Source: Zizania palustris (Eukaryota; Streptophyta; Magnoliopsida; Poales; Poaceae). Taken from it: a DNA stretch of 64,000 nt. The stretch lies in the NCBI GenBank assembly GCA_019279435.1, contig JAAALK010000288.1, forward strand, positions 76,976,255 to 77,040,254, given 5' to 3'. The position numbers and the translations under genes were made by a program. The notes beneath the pieces are model-generated. The model saw only the letters and a program-made list of their open reading frames with translations. It was not told the origin of the DNA and made no database searches. Shown here piece by piece: positions 46,655 through 58,605 of this stretch. The stretch's first letter is position 1, and each line of letters starts with the position of its first letter.

Positions 46655-49600
46655 ATGGCCACCAACGACGTGATCCCTGAGGTAAGTCATCGACACTCTT
46701 TTTCCTGTTTTGTTGTTCTTTGGCTTTTCTTGGTTCTTCCGCCATCTTTACTTTTTTCTTACTATTTCTTTTTACTTTCTTCTCCGTAGAACCTTAAGAA
46801 CCACAAAATTTGATTCCCATGGCTAACCACCCAACTTATCACTTTGTGAGTCCAATAGGTGACCTCGATCCCATTGATATTATAAACGCTGAAACAAATT
46901 GTTGGACCAGAAATGGCGACCAGAGGGGGGGATGAATGGGAGCTTTTAAAATTTCAGGCTTAAAAATAGCCTTATGTTCTAACTTAGTCTCCTGCGGAAC
47001 AGACTTCAAACACGCCCTTTGAAGTTCTGGTTCGGAGGTATTTCACAGCTCCAAAACCAGACTTCACAAGAAGAAAAAATTCGAAGTCAAGAAGACTTCG
47101 CTCCACCCACAACTCGAAAACTCAACTCTACTAAGTCAGTGCAGGCTCCGCATACTGGGTACCTTGAGCAGACTTCGCACTTCACTCTTCGCAAGAGAGG
47201 ATTTCTCTTTGAAGACTTCGACCAGATACTCAGCACTAGCAACTGGTACTAGGCTTCATATTCCGAAGGTCTAAACTCACACAGAACACACTGCGCTGAG
47301 GACTTTGACAAGGGAAGAAAACAGGATGCGACTACAGACCACTCACTGCTTCGCTAGTACATGGTGAGGGGTTACCTCAGTTTACACAGAGCGAACTCAC
47401 ACTGAAAAACACACTTCACACGCACTGATCACTCACACACTTCTCCAAAAACACTCTAGTATAATAAACTCAAACCAGGAAGAAGTGAAGCACAAAGAGA
47501 TCAAAACATGCAGTACAAAGCAAGCATACAAGTTCAAACGGTAAATGAAAATAGAATCAAAGTTTCATTGCTTGAACAGGGAACACAAACTGAACTCACA
47601 GGCTGAATACAAGTGTGTGGCGGCTAGCACAGGAGTTCTAAAACGGCTGCTCAAAAAATGTTGCTGTTGCCTAGCCAGCCTTCACTATTTATAGGCACTA
47701 TTCAGCCTTGTGAATTGACTACTTTAACCCTAGGGTTTACACTGATTTTGTCTCATCAGAACAGGGGAGTACAGTTGGTAGTCTACTTTATTTGGAGGCT
47801 TCTTTTGTTAGCTTCGCAGAGGAGACAACATCAGCTTTTGCAGAGCAAACACGGTCAACCTTTGTAGTTTTGGATTCTTCCGAAGCCTCCCTTCGCACGC
47901 GAGGGGTGTAGTAGCTTTGGTGAGAAGCCTTGAGCCTGACAACCTTCACTTCACCGAAGTCAGCCTCTGATACAGTGATGGTTTTGAGTTGAAGCCGTCA
48001 AAGCCCTTGAGCCTTCGCGCCATCACCTCCAGAGTGGACCACCATGGCTTCGCAGCTACTCCCAGCTACTCCCAGCTCGAACTCCATCAGTCCGTGTACC
48101 GAAGCCATGCATGATCGAAGTACCTCAAGTCAGCCTTACTCCGAAGCCCCACCTTTTGAGTACCACCCTTCAAAGTCCCTCCTTCATCCAAGGTCTTCAC
48201 ATGAAGCATTCCATGAGCACTTCGTCGCAGTGTCTCTCCTCGAGCACACTCATCAACGATCCTCACCCGAACCATGCCTTTGATGCACCTCGACTTCTGA
48301 GACCTTCGTCGGGTGAACCTTCGAGTACCTCCATTCGGAGCATACTTTGAATGCCTTGCCTCATCGCTGAGGACTTTGTCCACCATACTCCGAAGTCACT
48401 CTATTCAGAGTACCCTTCGAAGTGCCTCAGCTCCGAGGACTTTGTCTCAGGGTACCTTCGGCCAGAGCCACGCTCCGCACTCTCTACCTTCGACCGGGGC
48501 ACCTTGACCCAAGGACCAACCTCGACCCCTTCACAGCCTTCGTGACCGAGCTCCCCGCTCACCTAGCATCAAGCCTCCCGCTTGACCCAGGTTCACCTGC
48601 TGCAAACCGTCCATCGCCTCCGAAGTCACCTGCGCACCACAGACAAATAGAAGTGTATCCAGTACCCCGGGACCTCTCCGGGTAAACACCCTTCGGCACA
48701 CACTCCGGTGTACCGCCCAAAATACCGAACCCTTCGGTACAACCAGTTCATCGTGTACTATCAGGACCTCTCCGTCAGTCACACTCCGCTGCAACAGCCG
48801 CAGCAAACGGACCCACCGAACCCTTCGGTGAAACAACCTTCAAATCAGAGGATAAAATCTATCAATCACTCATCACAGAATCCAAAACAACCCTTGGTTT
48901 CTCACAAATCGGATCCCTTTCAAATGATCTTCCATGCCTTCCTACGATTGACATCTTAGCTTCAGAGCTTTCCCTTCTCTACTCTCCAGTTGGCACGATT
49001 GGTGCCTTAGGGTATCGGTCGTCAACCGTTCATCTTGGGATGAAATCGGTATCGGCCACTGCATCAGTCTCTCCCTTGCCAAACCCTACAAGAATGAGCC
49101 GCTACTTGTTGCCGCTTGTTACTTTTGGCCCGATGCCCTCAACACATTCGTTTTTGATCATGGACCGATGAGCCCATCCTTGCTAGACGTATTCACCTTG
49201 ACCTCTATTGATATTGTCTCCCCTTGCAATCCTTTTTCCTTCCGTTCCAAGAAAACCTATCACCTTGATGTGAAATCCACATGTGGCTAGAATAAATATA
49301 TTGTGAAGCATAACAAGAAAACTGGCCCCGTCGAAGCATGTGAGCAGGTGCTTTCCTCAACCTTTGGTTGGAACAATTTGTCTTATGTGGATCCACCCAA
49401 GGTCCAACTTCCCACCTTCAGTCCTTGGCTAGGCAGCTTGCTGTGAAAAATAAAATCTCCATCGGCCGATACCTCGTTGGTGCTACTTATCATCTTCTTC
49501 ATCAAGTATCGGCCAAGCTATCGACTGGCGAACCTGTTGGTCACTTCGATGGTCCTTGGTGATTTTCACAGCTCTGGCTCAATGTCTACACCGCTGAAGT

Positions 49601-49677
49601 CATCGACAATCCACCCCTCACCTTGATGGAGTTCCCCTCCGATTATCCTGAGTCGACTGATTTGACTTATAGCCAGT
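46655..49677 (+). pseudogene. plant mobile domain (PMD) ORF relic, antisense within the TAT-type element E4
   Basis: The small first exon is 46655-46681 (MATNDVIPE, donor GAG|GTAAGT). A likely acceptor TCCGTAG at 46789 is followed by the MANHPTYHFVSPIGDLDPIDII block. A 2.0-kb insertion (46900-48904) interrupts it. The frame resumes near 48905 and shows the PMD (aminotransferase-like, PF10536-type) pattern: AKPYKNEPLLVAACYFWPDALNTF, GPMSPSLLDVFTLT, IGRYLVGATYHLLHQVSAKL, QLWLNVY. E3 ends it at 49677. Stops (for example TGA in place of Trp near 49560) and frameshifts show decay. PMD-like ORFs are known in some grass TEs; the function inside retrotransposons is unknown. Confidence 0.75.
46900..48904. 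mobile_element. 2.0-kb LTR-like insertion (probable solo LTR, Ty1/copia-type)
   Basis: Starts TGTTGGACCAGAAATGG and ends GGTTTCTCA, flanked by a perfect 5-bp duplication CAAAT (46895-46899 and 48905-48909). No gag or pol is visible. The interior is rich in CTTCGAAG/GACTTCG words (FspI/BstBI-like hexamers repeated tens of times) and has a TATA-like CTATTTATAG near 47685. I interpret it as a solo LTR; a short non-autonomous element is possible. Open frames inside (for example 48044-48685) are artefacts of repeated CTTCG words. Confidence 0.65.
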
Positions 49678-51038
49678 TGTTGACACGAAAACGTGCCCAC
49701 ACACATAGCCATTTCAAGGATAAACCCTAAAACATCACGGGACACCGACGTCGTGTTCCGACGACCCTTAAATAGTAGTAAGGGAATAACGAAGTCGCCA
49801 GGCAATCAAACAAGTATTTATAAACAATGTCCAATTAGCCGAAGTGTTAAGAAAAAAACAATCAAACCGACCAAGCTAAGGCCGATTTCAATCTGCAACG
49901 AAGGGCAGTCGGACCGGAGACACCACTCCGGTCAGACCGGCGGTGCGGAGGGGCTCGCCGAAGGGGCTTCGGCATTCTGATGAGGATTTCGAAGGGGTCC
50001 TTCTTTCTACCAGTCGGTCGGACCGAAGTATAAGCCTCGGTCAGACCGACGCACACATAGAGGTGGCTCTAGGGACCGGTGATGCGAAGGGGGGCTTCGA
50101 ACCAGCTAGCGGTTTGACCAGCAGAGGAGGTTCGGTCGAACCGTAGGCGAAGCCTCAGTCAGACCGAAGTCTTTGGCGTGCAAGCTTCGGGTAAAGGAGG
50201 TTCCGACACGACGCACCGTTCTAGTGCAAAGGCTCGGTCGGAACGACGTAAGCATGCCGGTCGGATCGGAGGGTGCCGACACCTGAAGAACGAGGCTTGC
50301 TGGCAATGGCGTGATGAGGCGGCACGACACACCCCGGTCAGACCAGAGCTACACTGTCGATCTGACCAACAGTAGCAGATCTGATCGCCTAAGTGCTCCG
50401 GCGACCCTGTATATGATGACTAATCACCCCTAAACTCCCTAGCGAGGAATCTAAAGAAGATATCTCTACAAAATAGGAAAATATTAAATGCAATTTGGCC
50501 TGGATACCGAATTCTCAAGTATAGCCCAGAAAACTGATAAAAATGATAGAAATCCGTTACTTGGATTAAACGGGTGGTTCACAAGCGAATCAACAAGGCT
50601 TACCACAATTACGGCGTTGCCGACGGAGGGCTTACAATGCAAACCCACGAAGATGGATGTTAGGTCTAATCCTAGGGAAAGGAATGTAGATTGAAAAGTA
50701 AAGCGATTCAAAACTAGGGTTTTGAGGTTGATCGTAGGAGATAGACCCCTTGAATCGACCTTCCCCTATATTTATAAGGGTTGGTCTTGAGTTTCCTGGC
50801 GTCTAATTTTTGTAGGATTCGGCCAAATTAGTTGAGATTTAATTGGAGATAAAAATCCACTCGAAACCACTTTTATCTCTAAATTCCAGACTAGGCCGGT
50901 TTGACTGAGCCTACATGGACCGGCCTACTATGGCTGGTTGGACCGTCTTGTGCCAGGAAAGACATATTTTTGTCCCAAATTACGAAAATTGACTTTTTGA
51001 AAATTTTGACCATTAATGCCATTTTTTTCTATTAACAC
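49678..51038 (-). repeat. E3 3' LTR
   Basis: 1,361 bp from TGTTGACACGAAAACG to TTCTATTAACA. A minus-strand TATA box (TTATAAATATAGGGG) is near 50766-50780. Between 49910 and 50400 there are about ten GGTCNGACC-like dyads. Confidence 0.85.
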
Positions 51039-51188
51039 ATGCCCCCTGCCTTTTAGCAAACTTGGTGAGCTAAAAGCACAATGGTCTAAGGGCGATATAC
51101 TCCATATCGGCCTTTTGACACTTCAAGCTCTTTTCCACACACTTGGGAAGTACTTTTTCAAATACCTACCATTTAAAGCTCTTCGAAA

Positions 51189-52712
51189 TCATTCTCCTTG
51201 CAAAGACTCTAGCAAATATGCATTACCTGGAGCGATCTCAACCACCTTAAAAGGACCTTCCCAACTAGGTGACCATTTGCCAAATTTTGGGATTTTATTG
51301 CCTAATGGCAAAATCATCTTCCAAACCAAGTCACCAACTTGAAACGATTTTGCTTTGACTCTTTTGTTATAGGCTCTAGCTACTCTTCTTTTGTCTCTTT
51401 CTATAGTTTCTAGAGCCCTTGACCTCTTATCGGTCACCTCTTCCAAATTATCCTTCTAAAGAGTTTCATACTCATCGACCGATAAACCGTCTTGCTTAAG
51501 AAATCTTATGGAGCCAAGAACCACCTCTACCGGTAGAACGACTTCTTGTTGATACACTAACTCATATGGACTAACTTTGGTAGCACCATGCTTTGCAACT
51601 CTACAAGCCCATAACTCCTCAGAAAGCACTTCATGCCACCTTTTGGGAAACTCTTCAACCTTCTTCTTAATGAGTTTAATCACAATTTTATTACTAGACT
51701 CGGCCTGACCATAGTATGGTGAAGAGTTTACTAGCTTAATACCATAAAATTCGGCAAAGTCTCTCACTTCTTTAGCAATAAATGAAGTATCTTAATCTGT
51801 AGTGAGAGTTTGGGGAATACCGAATCTATGTATAACATGCTTCAAGATAAAATCAATTACCTCATTGTGAGTCATGTTCTTGAGAGGTACGACCTCGGTC
51901 CACTTGGTGAAGTAATCTGTCACCATCAACACGAACCGATACCCTTTTAAAGAGGGAGGATGAATTTGGCCGATGAAGTCTAAACCCCAACGGAATGACC
52001 ATGGTTTGATAATAGGATTAAGTAATGACGTAGGAGCCAACTGAATATTACCAAACTTTTGACAAGCTTCACACCCTCTATAATACTTAAAACAATCCTA
52101 AGTCATTGTCGACCAATAAAAACCCGCTCTTTTGAGCATCCAACTCATTTTTTGGGCCGACTGATGAGTACCAAAAAGTCCCTCATGAACTTCACCTATT
52201 GCAACTCTAGATTGATTGGCGTCCAAGCACTTTAATAGTACTCCATCAATAGTTCGACGATACAACACATCGTCGAGTAATATAAATTTGAACGCTTGTC
52301 GCCGAACTTTCCGATCAACCCTTTGACTAGGATCTTTTAAATACCGGACGATTGGGGTTCTCCAATTATCCTCATGGACTACAATATTATTCGCCAATTC
52401 TTGACCCGAATTGGCGTCTAAATCACAAATTGGGAGTTGTCCGCCGAGCCCTAGGTCATTCTGGTGTATGTCGATCAGACTGGACTTGGTGGGCCAGCCA
52501 GACCACCTGTTACCGGATGACTGACAAGGGCCGGTTAGACTGGCCTGACATGGCCGCTTATACCGGCAGTACACCTGCGGTTGGACCGGCTTTGCTAGGT
52601 CAGTCAGACCAAAGTGTGCTGTACGGGTTGACACTGCGTTCTCAAACATCAGCTTGTCTTGTGCAAAAAATTTACCTCCTTTCACTTGATATCTAGATGC
52701 TTGTTGAGCCAA
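51189..52712 (-). pseudogene. E3 integrase relic
   Basis: Read downward: a zinc-finger region near 52100-52200 (HEGLFGTHQSAQKM), then GLDFIG with the first Asp (about 51980), TTD with the second Asp (51793-51800), and GQAES with the Glu (about 51700). A C-terminal KSFQVGDLVWK...GPFKVVEIAPGNAYLL segment follows. TAA after TTD (near 51790) and TAG near 51456 and 52098 replace codons where this family has Gln, again fitting C-to-T changes. A GGTCNGACC-rich stretch (52480-52620) lies in the linker before the integrase. Confidence 0.85.
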
Positions 52713-53576
52713 ATCATTTGCTAATAAGTTGGCTTCTCTTGATACATGAGAAATTTAAAAATCATCCAAACTGCCAATTATGTCTAGACATTTATCCAAG
52801 TAGCTATTTAGTAAACCATTAAAACATTGGGCAAGTTTAGCTACTTGTTGCACAACTAATAGAGAATCACCGTATGCATGAACATGTTTAACACCCATGA
52901 AATCTAATAATTCAAGTCTTAGCAATAAAGCTTCATATTCGTCTTGATTATTAGTCGAAGGAAATTCTTAATGGGTCGAGGTTTCAAAGCGCATACCACT
53001 AGGGGATATGAGAACCACTCCAATACCTTGGCCATTCTTGCAAGCCAAACCGTCAAAATAAATTTTCCATGGTACCACCTCAATTAGAGCGACATCTCCA
53101 CTCCAATTGACATTTACATGGTGATTAACTATAAAGTTTGCGACGATTTGGCCTTTTATAGCTTTCAAGGGTTCATATTACAAATCATATTCAATCAAAG
53201 CATAAGCCCACTTGTCAATTCTACCACTTAGAATCAGCTTTTTCAACATGTATTTTATAACATCGGTTTGACAAGTAACAATACATGTGCTAGGGAGAAG
53301 ATAGTCACGTAATTTGGTACATGCATAATAAAGTGATAAACATAAACGCTCCACAAACACGTACCTTGTCTCGACATCCAACAAGCGTCGTTTCAAGAAT
53401 GTGATGATGTACTCTTTTTCCTCCACCTCTTGAGTCAACACAACTCCTATCACGCTCTCCTCTACGGCGATATATAGCCGAAACGGTATTCCGGCCTTGG
53501 GCGCCCTCACCACCGGCGGCAATGATAAGCATTCTTTAATTTTTTCGAAGGTGCGTTGCTGACTTGCCCCCCCCAA
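52600..53576 (-). pseudogene. E3 RNase H plus second, archaeal-type RNase H relic
   Basis: 53576-53178 carries the normal retrotransposon RNase H (AGIPFRLYIAVEESVIGVVL...). 53168 downward carries PWKIYFDGLACKNGQGIGVVLISPSG and, in another segment, NQDEYEALLLRLELL and YGDSLLVVQQV, the pattern of the additional RNase H that marks the TAT lineage. Several stops separate the pieces. Confidence 0.75.
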
Positions 53577-55760
53577 GTGAACTCGGCTTCATTGTTTAGC
53601 CAGAGTATAGGGACAAAAGCATAAATCTTGCCAGACAAGTTAGATATAATGCGACGCAAATAATTAACCTTGCCTAGCAACTTTTGGACATCCTTTTTAC
53701 ATGTCAGCGCTAAACATCCTCTAATTTTCTCAAGCCTCTTAGGATCAGTCTCAATACCTCTCTCATGAATCATGAATACTAAGAACTTGCCCGCCGACAT
53801 GCCAAAAGCACAGTTAACTGGCTTCATTTTTAAGCCATACTGACGCATTCTTTCAAAAGAAACTCTCAAATCGGCTAAATGGTTTCTCATAGCATCTGAT
53901 TTGACAACAACAACATCTATATAGACTTCCATCATAACTCCTAGCAAGTCATGAAAGATCAAGTTCATAGCACGTTGATATGTAGCGCCAGCAATTTTTA
54001 AACCAAAATCATAACTTCCCACTTAAACAAACCGACAAAACTAGGGCAATGAAAGGTTGTTTTGTAAATGTCCTCTTTGGCCATGAAAATTTGATTATAA
54101 CCGGCGTTGCCATCAAGAAAACTTAGTACCTTGTGTCCCAAGGCATCGTTGATCAACATGTCGGCTATTGACATGAGGTACTCATTCTTCGGAGTGGCTT
54201 TGTTCAGATCATTGATGTTTATAGCAAAAATGGCATTAATGGTCAAACTAGGCAAAATACTGAAAAATGGTATTTTTTACCGAAAATATGACAAACCTGG
54301 CACATGCCAATCTGACCGGCTATAGTAGGCTGGTCCAACCGGCCAGGCCTAGTCAGATCGGCCCCATGGGCTCGGTCAGACCAGCCAGGGGTTCAAAATA
54401 TGAATCCGAAGTGGATTCAGGTGGGTTTTATCCAAATCTTATCTCAACCGAATTGTGGCCGAATCCTACTAGTATTTTGTGCTAGGGACCACCAGCCCAC
54501 CCCTATAAATACTAGGGGCAAGGCCGATTCAAGGGGACTCTCTCCAATCTCCAAAATCCAAAGCCCTAGCTTTGAATCACATTTACTTTTCTTTACTTTC
54601 TGCATTAGATAGTAGATCTTCATGGGTTTGCCTGGAAGCCCTCTATCTGCCGCGTTCGTAATCATGGTATCCCTTGCTGGTTTGCTTGTGAACCTCCCGT
54701 TAATCCACGTAACGGATTGCTATCCTTTTTATTGGTTTTTATCACCATATTTGATAATTCAGCCCCTTGGCCGAATTGTATTTGATCTTTTGTGGTTTTT
54801 GCAGATCAATTGCCCTCATAAGCATCCCTACAAAATTTGGAGGCAATTGAAGATCATTTGCAAGGGCTGCCGAGGTTTAGCAGATTTGATCTGCTACTTC
54901 GGTCTGACCGGCGTTGAGACCCCAGTCTGACTGGACCTCATCACACCATTGTCGGCAATAGCCAGTCAGACCGATGGTACTCCGCCGGTCTGACTGGGAC
55001 CCTCCGCACCACATTGCGCTGGAGCCCGAAGGTTGCGCCCGAAGCCCCCTTCGCATTGCAACACGCCGGAGCCTTCGCTGGAGCTGCGCGTGCCGAAGCC
55101 TACCCGCACGGTCCGACCGAGGAGACCTCGTCGGTCCGATCAAAGGAGCTTCACCGGTCAGACCGCCCGAAGCCATCCTTCGTGCCTGCCTTCAGAGCTC
55201 AATCCCAAAGTCTCTTCGCAACCCCCTAGTCTGACCGAGGTTGTACCTCCGGTCTGACTGGGCACGAGGCTGAAGGTGCCCTAGGGACCCTTCGGGCCAG
55301 TCTGCGCTGTAACTCCGAATCGGCCTCTGAATTGGCCGATTCCAGGTATTTTATTCGTTTTATTATTTCTTACATTATTACTAACACTTTTCAGCCAATT
55401 GGATTAAAATATTAATTATTTATCTGATTGCCGACTCTAAATCCCTTATCACTATTAAGGGTAGTCGGAACGCGACGTCGGTATCGTTGTGATACTTTTG
55501 GATGTCGAACCAGCCCAAGTCGGGGGCGCATTTCTACGTCAACACCTAAAATCAATACATACACGCATCTTGCCGCTTTCTTTCTTCTCAATAGGTACAA
55601 TGTTAGAAAACCATTCGGCATACCTGCATGGCCTAATAAAACCTGCCGCTAGTAATCGTTCTATCTCCTCTTTAACTCGGTCGTAAATGGCCGAATTAAC
55701 ATGCCGCGACGGTTGCTTATAAGGCGTAAACTTGGGTTTGATAGGGAGCCGATGCTCCAC
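53507..55760 (-). pseudogene. E3 reverse transcriptase relic, split by a solo LTR
   Basis: 55760-55545 holds the RT N-terminus (LPIKPKFTPYKQPSRHVN, EEIERLLAAGFIRP, KMRVCIDFR). 54215-53507 continues with DLNKATPKNEY, FLDGNAGYNQI, FVGLFKWEVM and GATYQRAMN. The catalytic YIDD motif reads YIDV at about 53915, so the second active-site Asp is lost (GAT to GTT). The 1.3-kb gap between the halves is the solo LTR at 54216-55544. Confidence 0.88.
54216..55544 (+). mobile_element. solo LTR of the E3/E5 family, opposite orientation, inside the RT
   Basis: Plus-orientation LTR from TGTTTATAGC (followed by AAAATGGCATTAATGG, as at the inner end of the E3 LTR read on the minus strand) to TTTCTACGTCAACA. 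A plus-strand TATA box CCTATAAATACTAGG lies at 54502-54516. 1,329 bp. It sits exactly between the codons for CIDFR and DLNKATP of the RT. The five bases on each side (ATTGA, CCTAA) do not match, so the target duplication is lost or the ends were rearranged. GGTCNGACC dyads occur at 54310-54390 and 54900-55260. Confidence 0.78.
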
Positions 55761-55778
55761 GAGCTCACGACTTAGTCC

Positions 55779-56214
55779 TAGGGCTTGCTCTGGGCCGATG
55801 CAAGAGGTGCACGGGCCTAAGGCACATGGCTGAGGGGGCCCAAGGCCCAGGTATTCAGACTTCCGTAGAGGACACCACTCAATCTGCTGCCGACTGCCGT
55901 GAGTCTAGAGTTCAAACTCCTCCATCTCCTCGTATTTAGTCCTCATCCTCGAGTTTGGATTGGCAATTTGGCATGCTAATGGGCGTCAGGAAAACAGTGG
56001 ATGAGCCAACTGCATGTCTCTTGTTTAGTGTTAATTAAACTAAAACTTTATCTTTTTTAAGATGCAAGGAAAAATAAGTATATAGATATACATATATTAT
56101 ATATATACATAGATTAATAGGTATACTATATGTACGCATATAACACTTTAAGAGCGGAAGGGCCCACGACATTGAGTTGGCACTAGGGCCCTTCAAAACA
56201 ATGAGCCGGACCTA
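55779..56214. mobile_element. 436-bp hAT-type MITE inside E3 pol
   Basis: A perfect 8-bp duplication CTTAGTCC lies at 55771-55778 and 56215-56222. Ends are TAGGGCTTGCTC and, read inward from the right, TAGGTCCGGCTC, 9 of 12 matching. The inside has GGGCCC-rich ends and an AT-rich middle (TATATA run near 56080-56110). It interrupts the pol frame within the conserved EMPGLSRELVEHRL stretch. Confidence 0.8.
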
Positions 56215-56222
56215 CTTAGTCC

Positions 56223-56845
56223 GGGCATCTCGCTGTATTCCCATGCAAAATAATCGACATATGACCGAAGCAACTTTATTACTTTGGACTTTTCATCAGG
56301 ATTTAAATTCTGATTTACAAAAGTCGGCCTTGGAACACTACCATCTCCTATGTCTACTTGTTCTAAAGGATCGGCCGACGAGAAGCCTTGACCTAATTTT
56401 TCTACTTCGCTAAAATCTTCAATGGCTTCAGAAATACCGTCTTTAGAAGAACGATATTGCTCTACACGAGACTTCATCCAATCAAGATTTCTAGCACTAG
56501 ACATGACACTAGTTTAAAGACAACCGTGTCGCACCAGCCGACTTCATAGAAATTGAGACAAACCTCCCCTCAGATACACTGACAAAAGCGTACTCCGAGA
56601 GGTCGTGGACCGATAAACATTCTACCTTATCATGGATGGCATCAATGGACACATCGACCAAAGCAATGTGGGCTGAAGTATCCGCAGGTACCACCTCTAT
56701 GTTGGTGCAAGGTAGATGAAATGCAACAATTTGGTTGAATCCAATCATGCCCAAGTAATACGCTGCAGTTACCCTGCACATCGATGACGAAGAAAGCTGT
56801 AGGGAGCGTCTTGTTTTCCACCGTTAGTTCCAAAGATAGTACGCC
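56223..56845 (-). pseudogene. E3 protease C-terminal part and pre-RT region
   Basis: Reading down from 56845: the rest of the protease (LSLELTVENKTLPTAFFVIDVQG, LLGHDWI). Next come a linker, the LNPDEKSKVIKLLRSYVDYFAWEYSEMPGLS segment typical just before the TAT RT, and then the MITE. The N-terminal protease part is at 62739-62930, on the other side of E5. Confidence 0.8.
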
Positions 56846-58365
56846 TGTTGACACAAAAACGCGCCCCCATACTTGGGTTAGTTCGATGATCCAAAAGCAC
56901 GCGGATACTTAGGGATAAACCTAAGCGTGACGCGACACCGACATTGCGTTCTGACAAATCCTCAACGGTTGTAAGGGTAACGGAGTTGCCAGGTAATCAA
57001 ACAAATATTAAGAAATAAAGTTCGATTAGCCAATGTGTGAGTAAAAAATAATAAAGCAAACCAGCCAGCCTAAGGCCGATTTCTATCTGTAGCGAAGGGA
57101 GTCCGAAGCGTCTTGAAGGGGGCTTTGGCCTGTTGATCAGTCAGACCGGAGTAGGACTGCCAGTCAAATCGATGCCTGTGAAGGGGTCATCGAAGGTGGC
57201 TTTGGCGTTCGGTTGTGAAGTGTTCGCCGAAGGTGGCTTTGGCATTCTGGTGCGAAGCGGTCTCCGGGCGGTCGGACCGACGGAGTGTACCCGATCAGAC
57301 CGATAGTGAATCTTCGGTCAGACCGGGGCTTCGGCACTGCGGAGTCTGGTGTGGAGTAGTCTACTTTGGAGTGTTCTCACCGAAGAGGGCTTTGGCGTCA
57401 CGACGAAGGGTGCTTCGGCGTAGAGTGGTTCACTGCGGAGAGGATCTCACTGAACAAGGCTTCAGCGTGATGGCGAAGGGTGTCGAAGGCCGTGCCAACA
57501 ACAACCTGACGGCCCTGCGAAGCCCTATCGGTCAGACCGACAAGCTCTGATCTGATCACCTAAGGGCTCCAGCGACTTCGTAGATGAATAGCAATCACCC
57601 TAAAACTCCTTGGCGATAACTTTGAAGGTATTTCCCCTACAAAACAGTAAAAAGATCAAGTGCAATCTGGCCTAGAGGACGAACTCCCAAGAATAGCAGA
57701 AGAAAACCGATAAAACGATAAAAATTCATTTCGTGGATTAAACGAGAGATTCACGAGCGAATCAACAAGGGTTACCATGATTTCGACGCGGCGGACGGAG
57801 GGCTTACAGCGCAAACCCACAAAGATGGACGTTACTGTGCTAATCCTAGGGCAAGGAAAGTAGATTGGAAGATAAAATAATGATTTAAAGCGAGGGCTTT
57901 GTGTTGATATGAAAGCGGGGGGTCCTCTTGAATCGGCCTCACCCCTATATTTATAGGGGCTAGTCTCACCTACTTTGAGTAGGATTCGACCAGGTTGTTA
58001 GGATTGGGATAAGAGATCTCACCTAATCTGAGTAGGATTCAGCCAGGTGGTTAAGATTTGGATAAGAGATCAAAAACAACCGAACCATACTAATATGAAT
58101 AGGACTCTACTGGCCGGAGTGGGCCTCCGCAGGCCTCGCCGAAGCTAGTCTGCTAGGCCGAAGTCCACAAGCCGTCGAAGGGCCCACTAGGCCGAAGCCT
58201 GCCTGTGAAGCAGGCCTCCGAAGGTGCTACCGAAGCCCAACGCCGGACGGGCCTTCGACACTTTAGGGCTTCGGCCTGTGCCGGAGATGGCATATTTTCG
58301 TCCCAAATTACCAAAATTGATATTTCGACAATTTCGACTATTAATGCCAAATTCGAGTGTCAACA
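56846..58365 (-). repeat. E5 3' LTR
   Basis: TGTTGACACAAAAACG to CGAGTGTCAACA, so nine-base inverted ends TGTTGACAC/GTGTCAACA. Minus-strand TATA box (CTATAAATATAGGGG) near 57942-57958. Several GGTCNGACC dyads lie at 57139-57540. Confidence 0.9.
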
Positions 58366-58382
58366 GATGCCCCCTACCTTTT
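58366..58382 (-). other. E5 polypurine tract
   Basis: Minus strand AAAAGGTAGGGGGCATC next to the 3' LTR. Confidence 0.8.
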
Positions 58383-58605
58383 AGCAAACTTAGTGAGCTA
58401 AAAGCATAGTGAGCCATGGGCGGTACTCTCTATTTGTTTACCTACAAAATCGTTCATTTCATAACCCAAGACATTTGAATTTGATGAGGACGATTTGTAC
58501 AACTCACTAATATGACCAGGGGACTTAAGCGCCGGATTTCTCATCAAATCAGCCTTTAGTTATTTTACTTGTCTTGCCCCCAGGTCCCTTGCAAGGACGT
58601 GGTTC

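Noticed and set aside
48044..48685. Overlapping Ser/Pro/His-rich frames
   Set aside because: Generated by repeated CTTCG/CCTCG words in the LTR-like insertion.
55771..56222. Mutator-like reading of the pol MITE with a 9-bp duplication ACTTAGTCC
   Set aside because: A ninth base matches on one alignment, but the ends pair better as TAGG...CCTA with an 8-bp duplication, which fits hAT.
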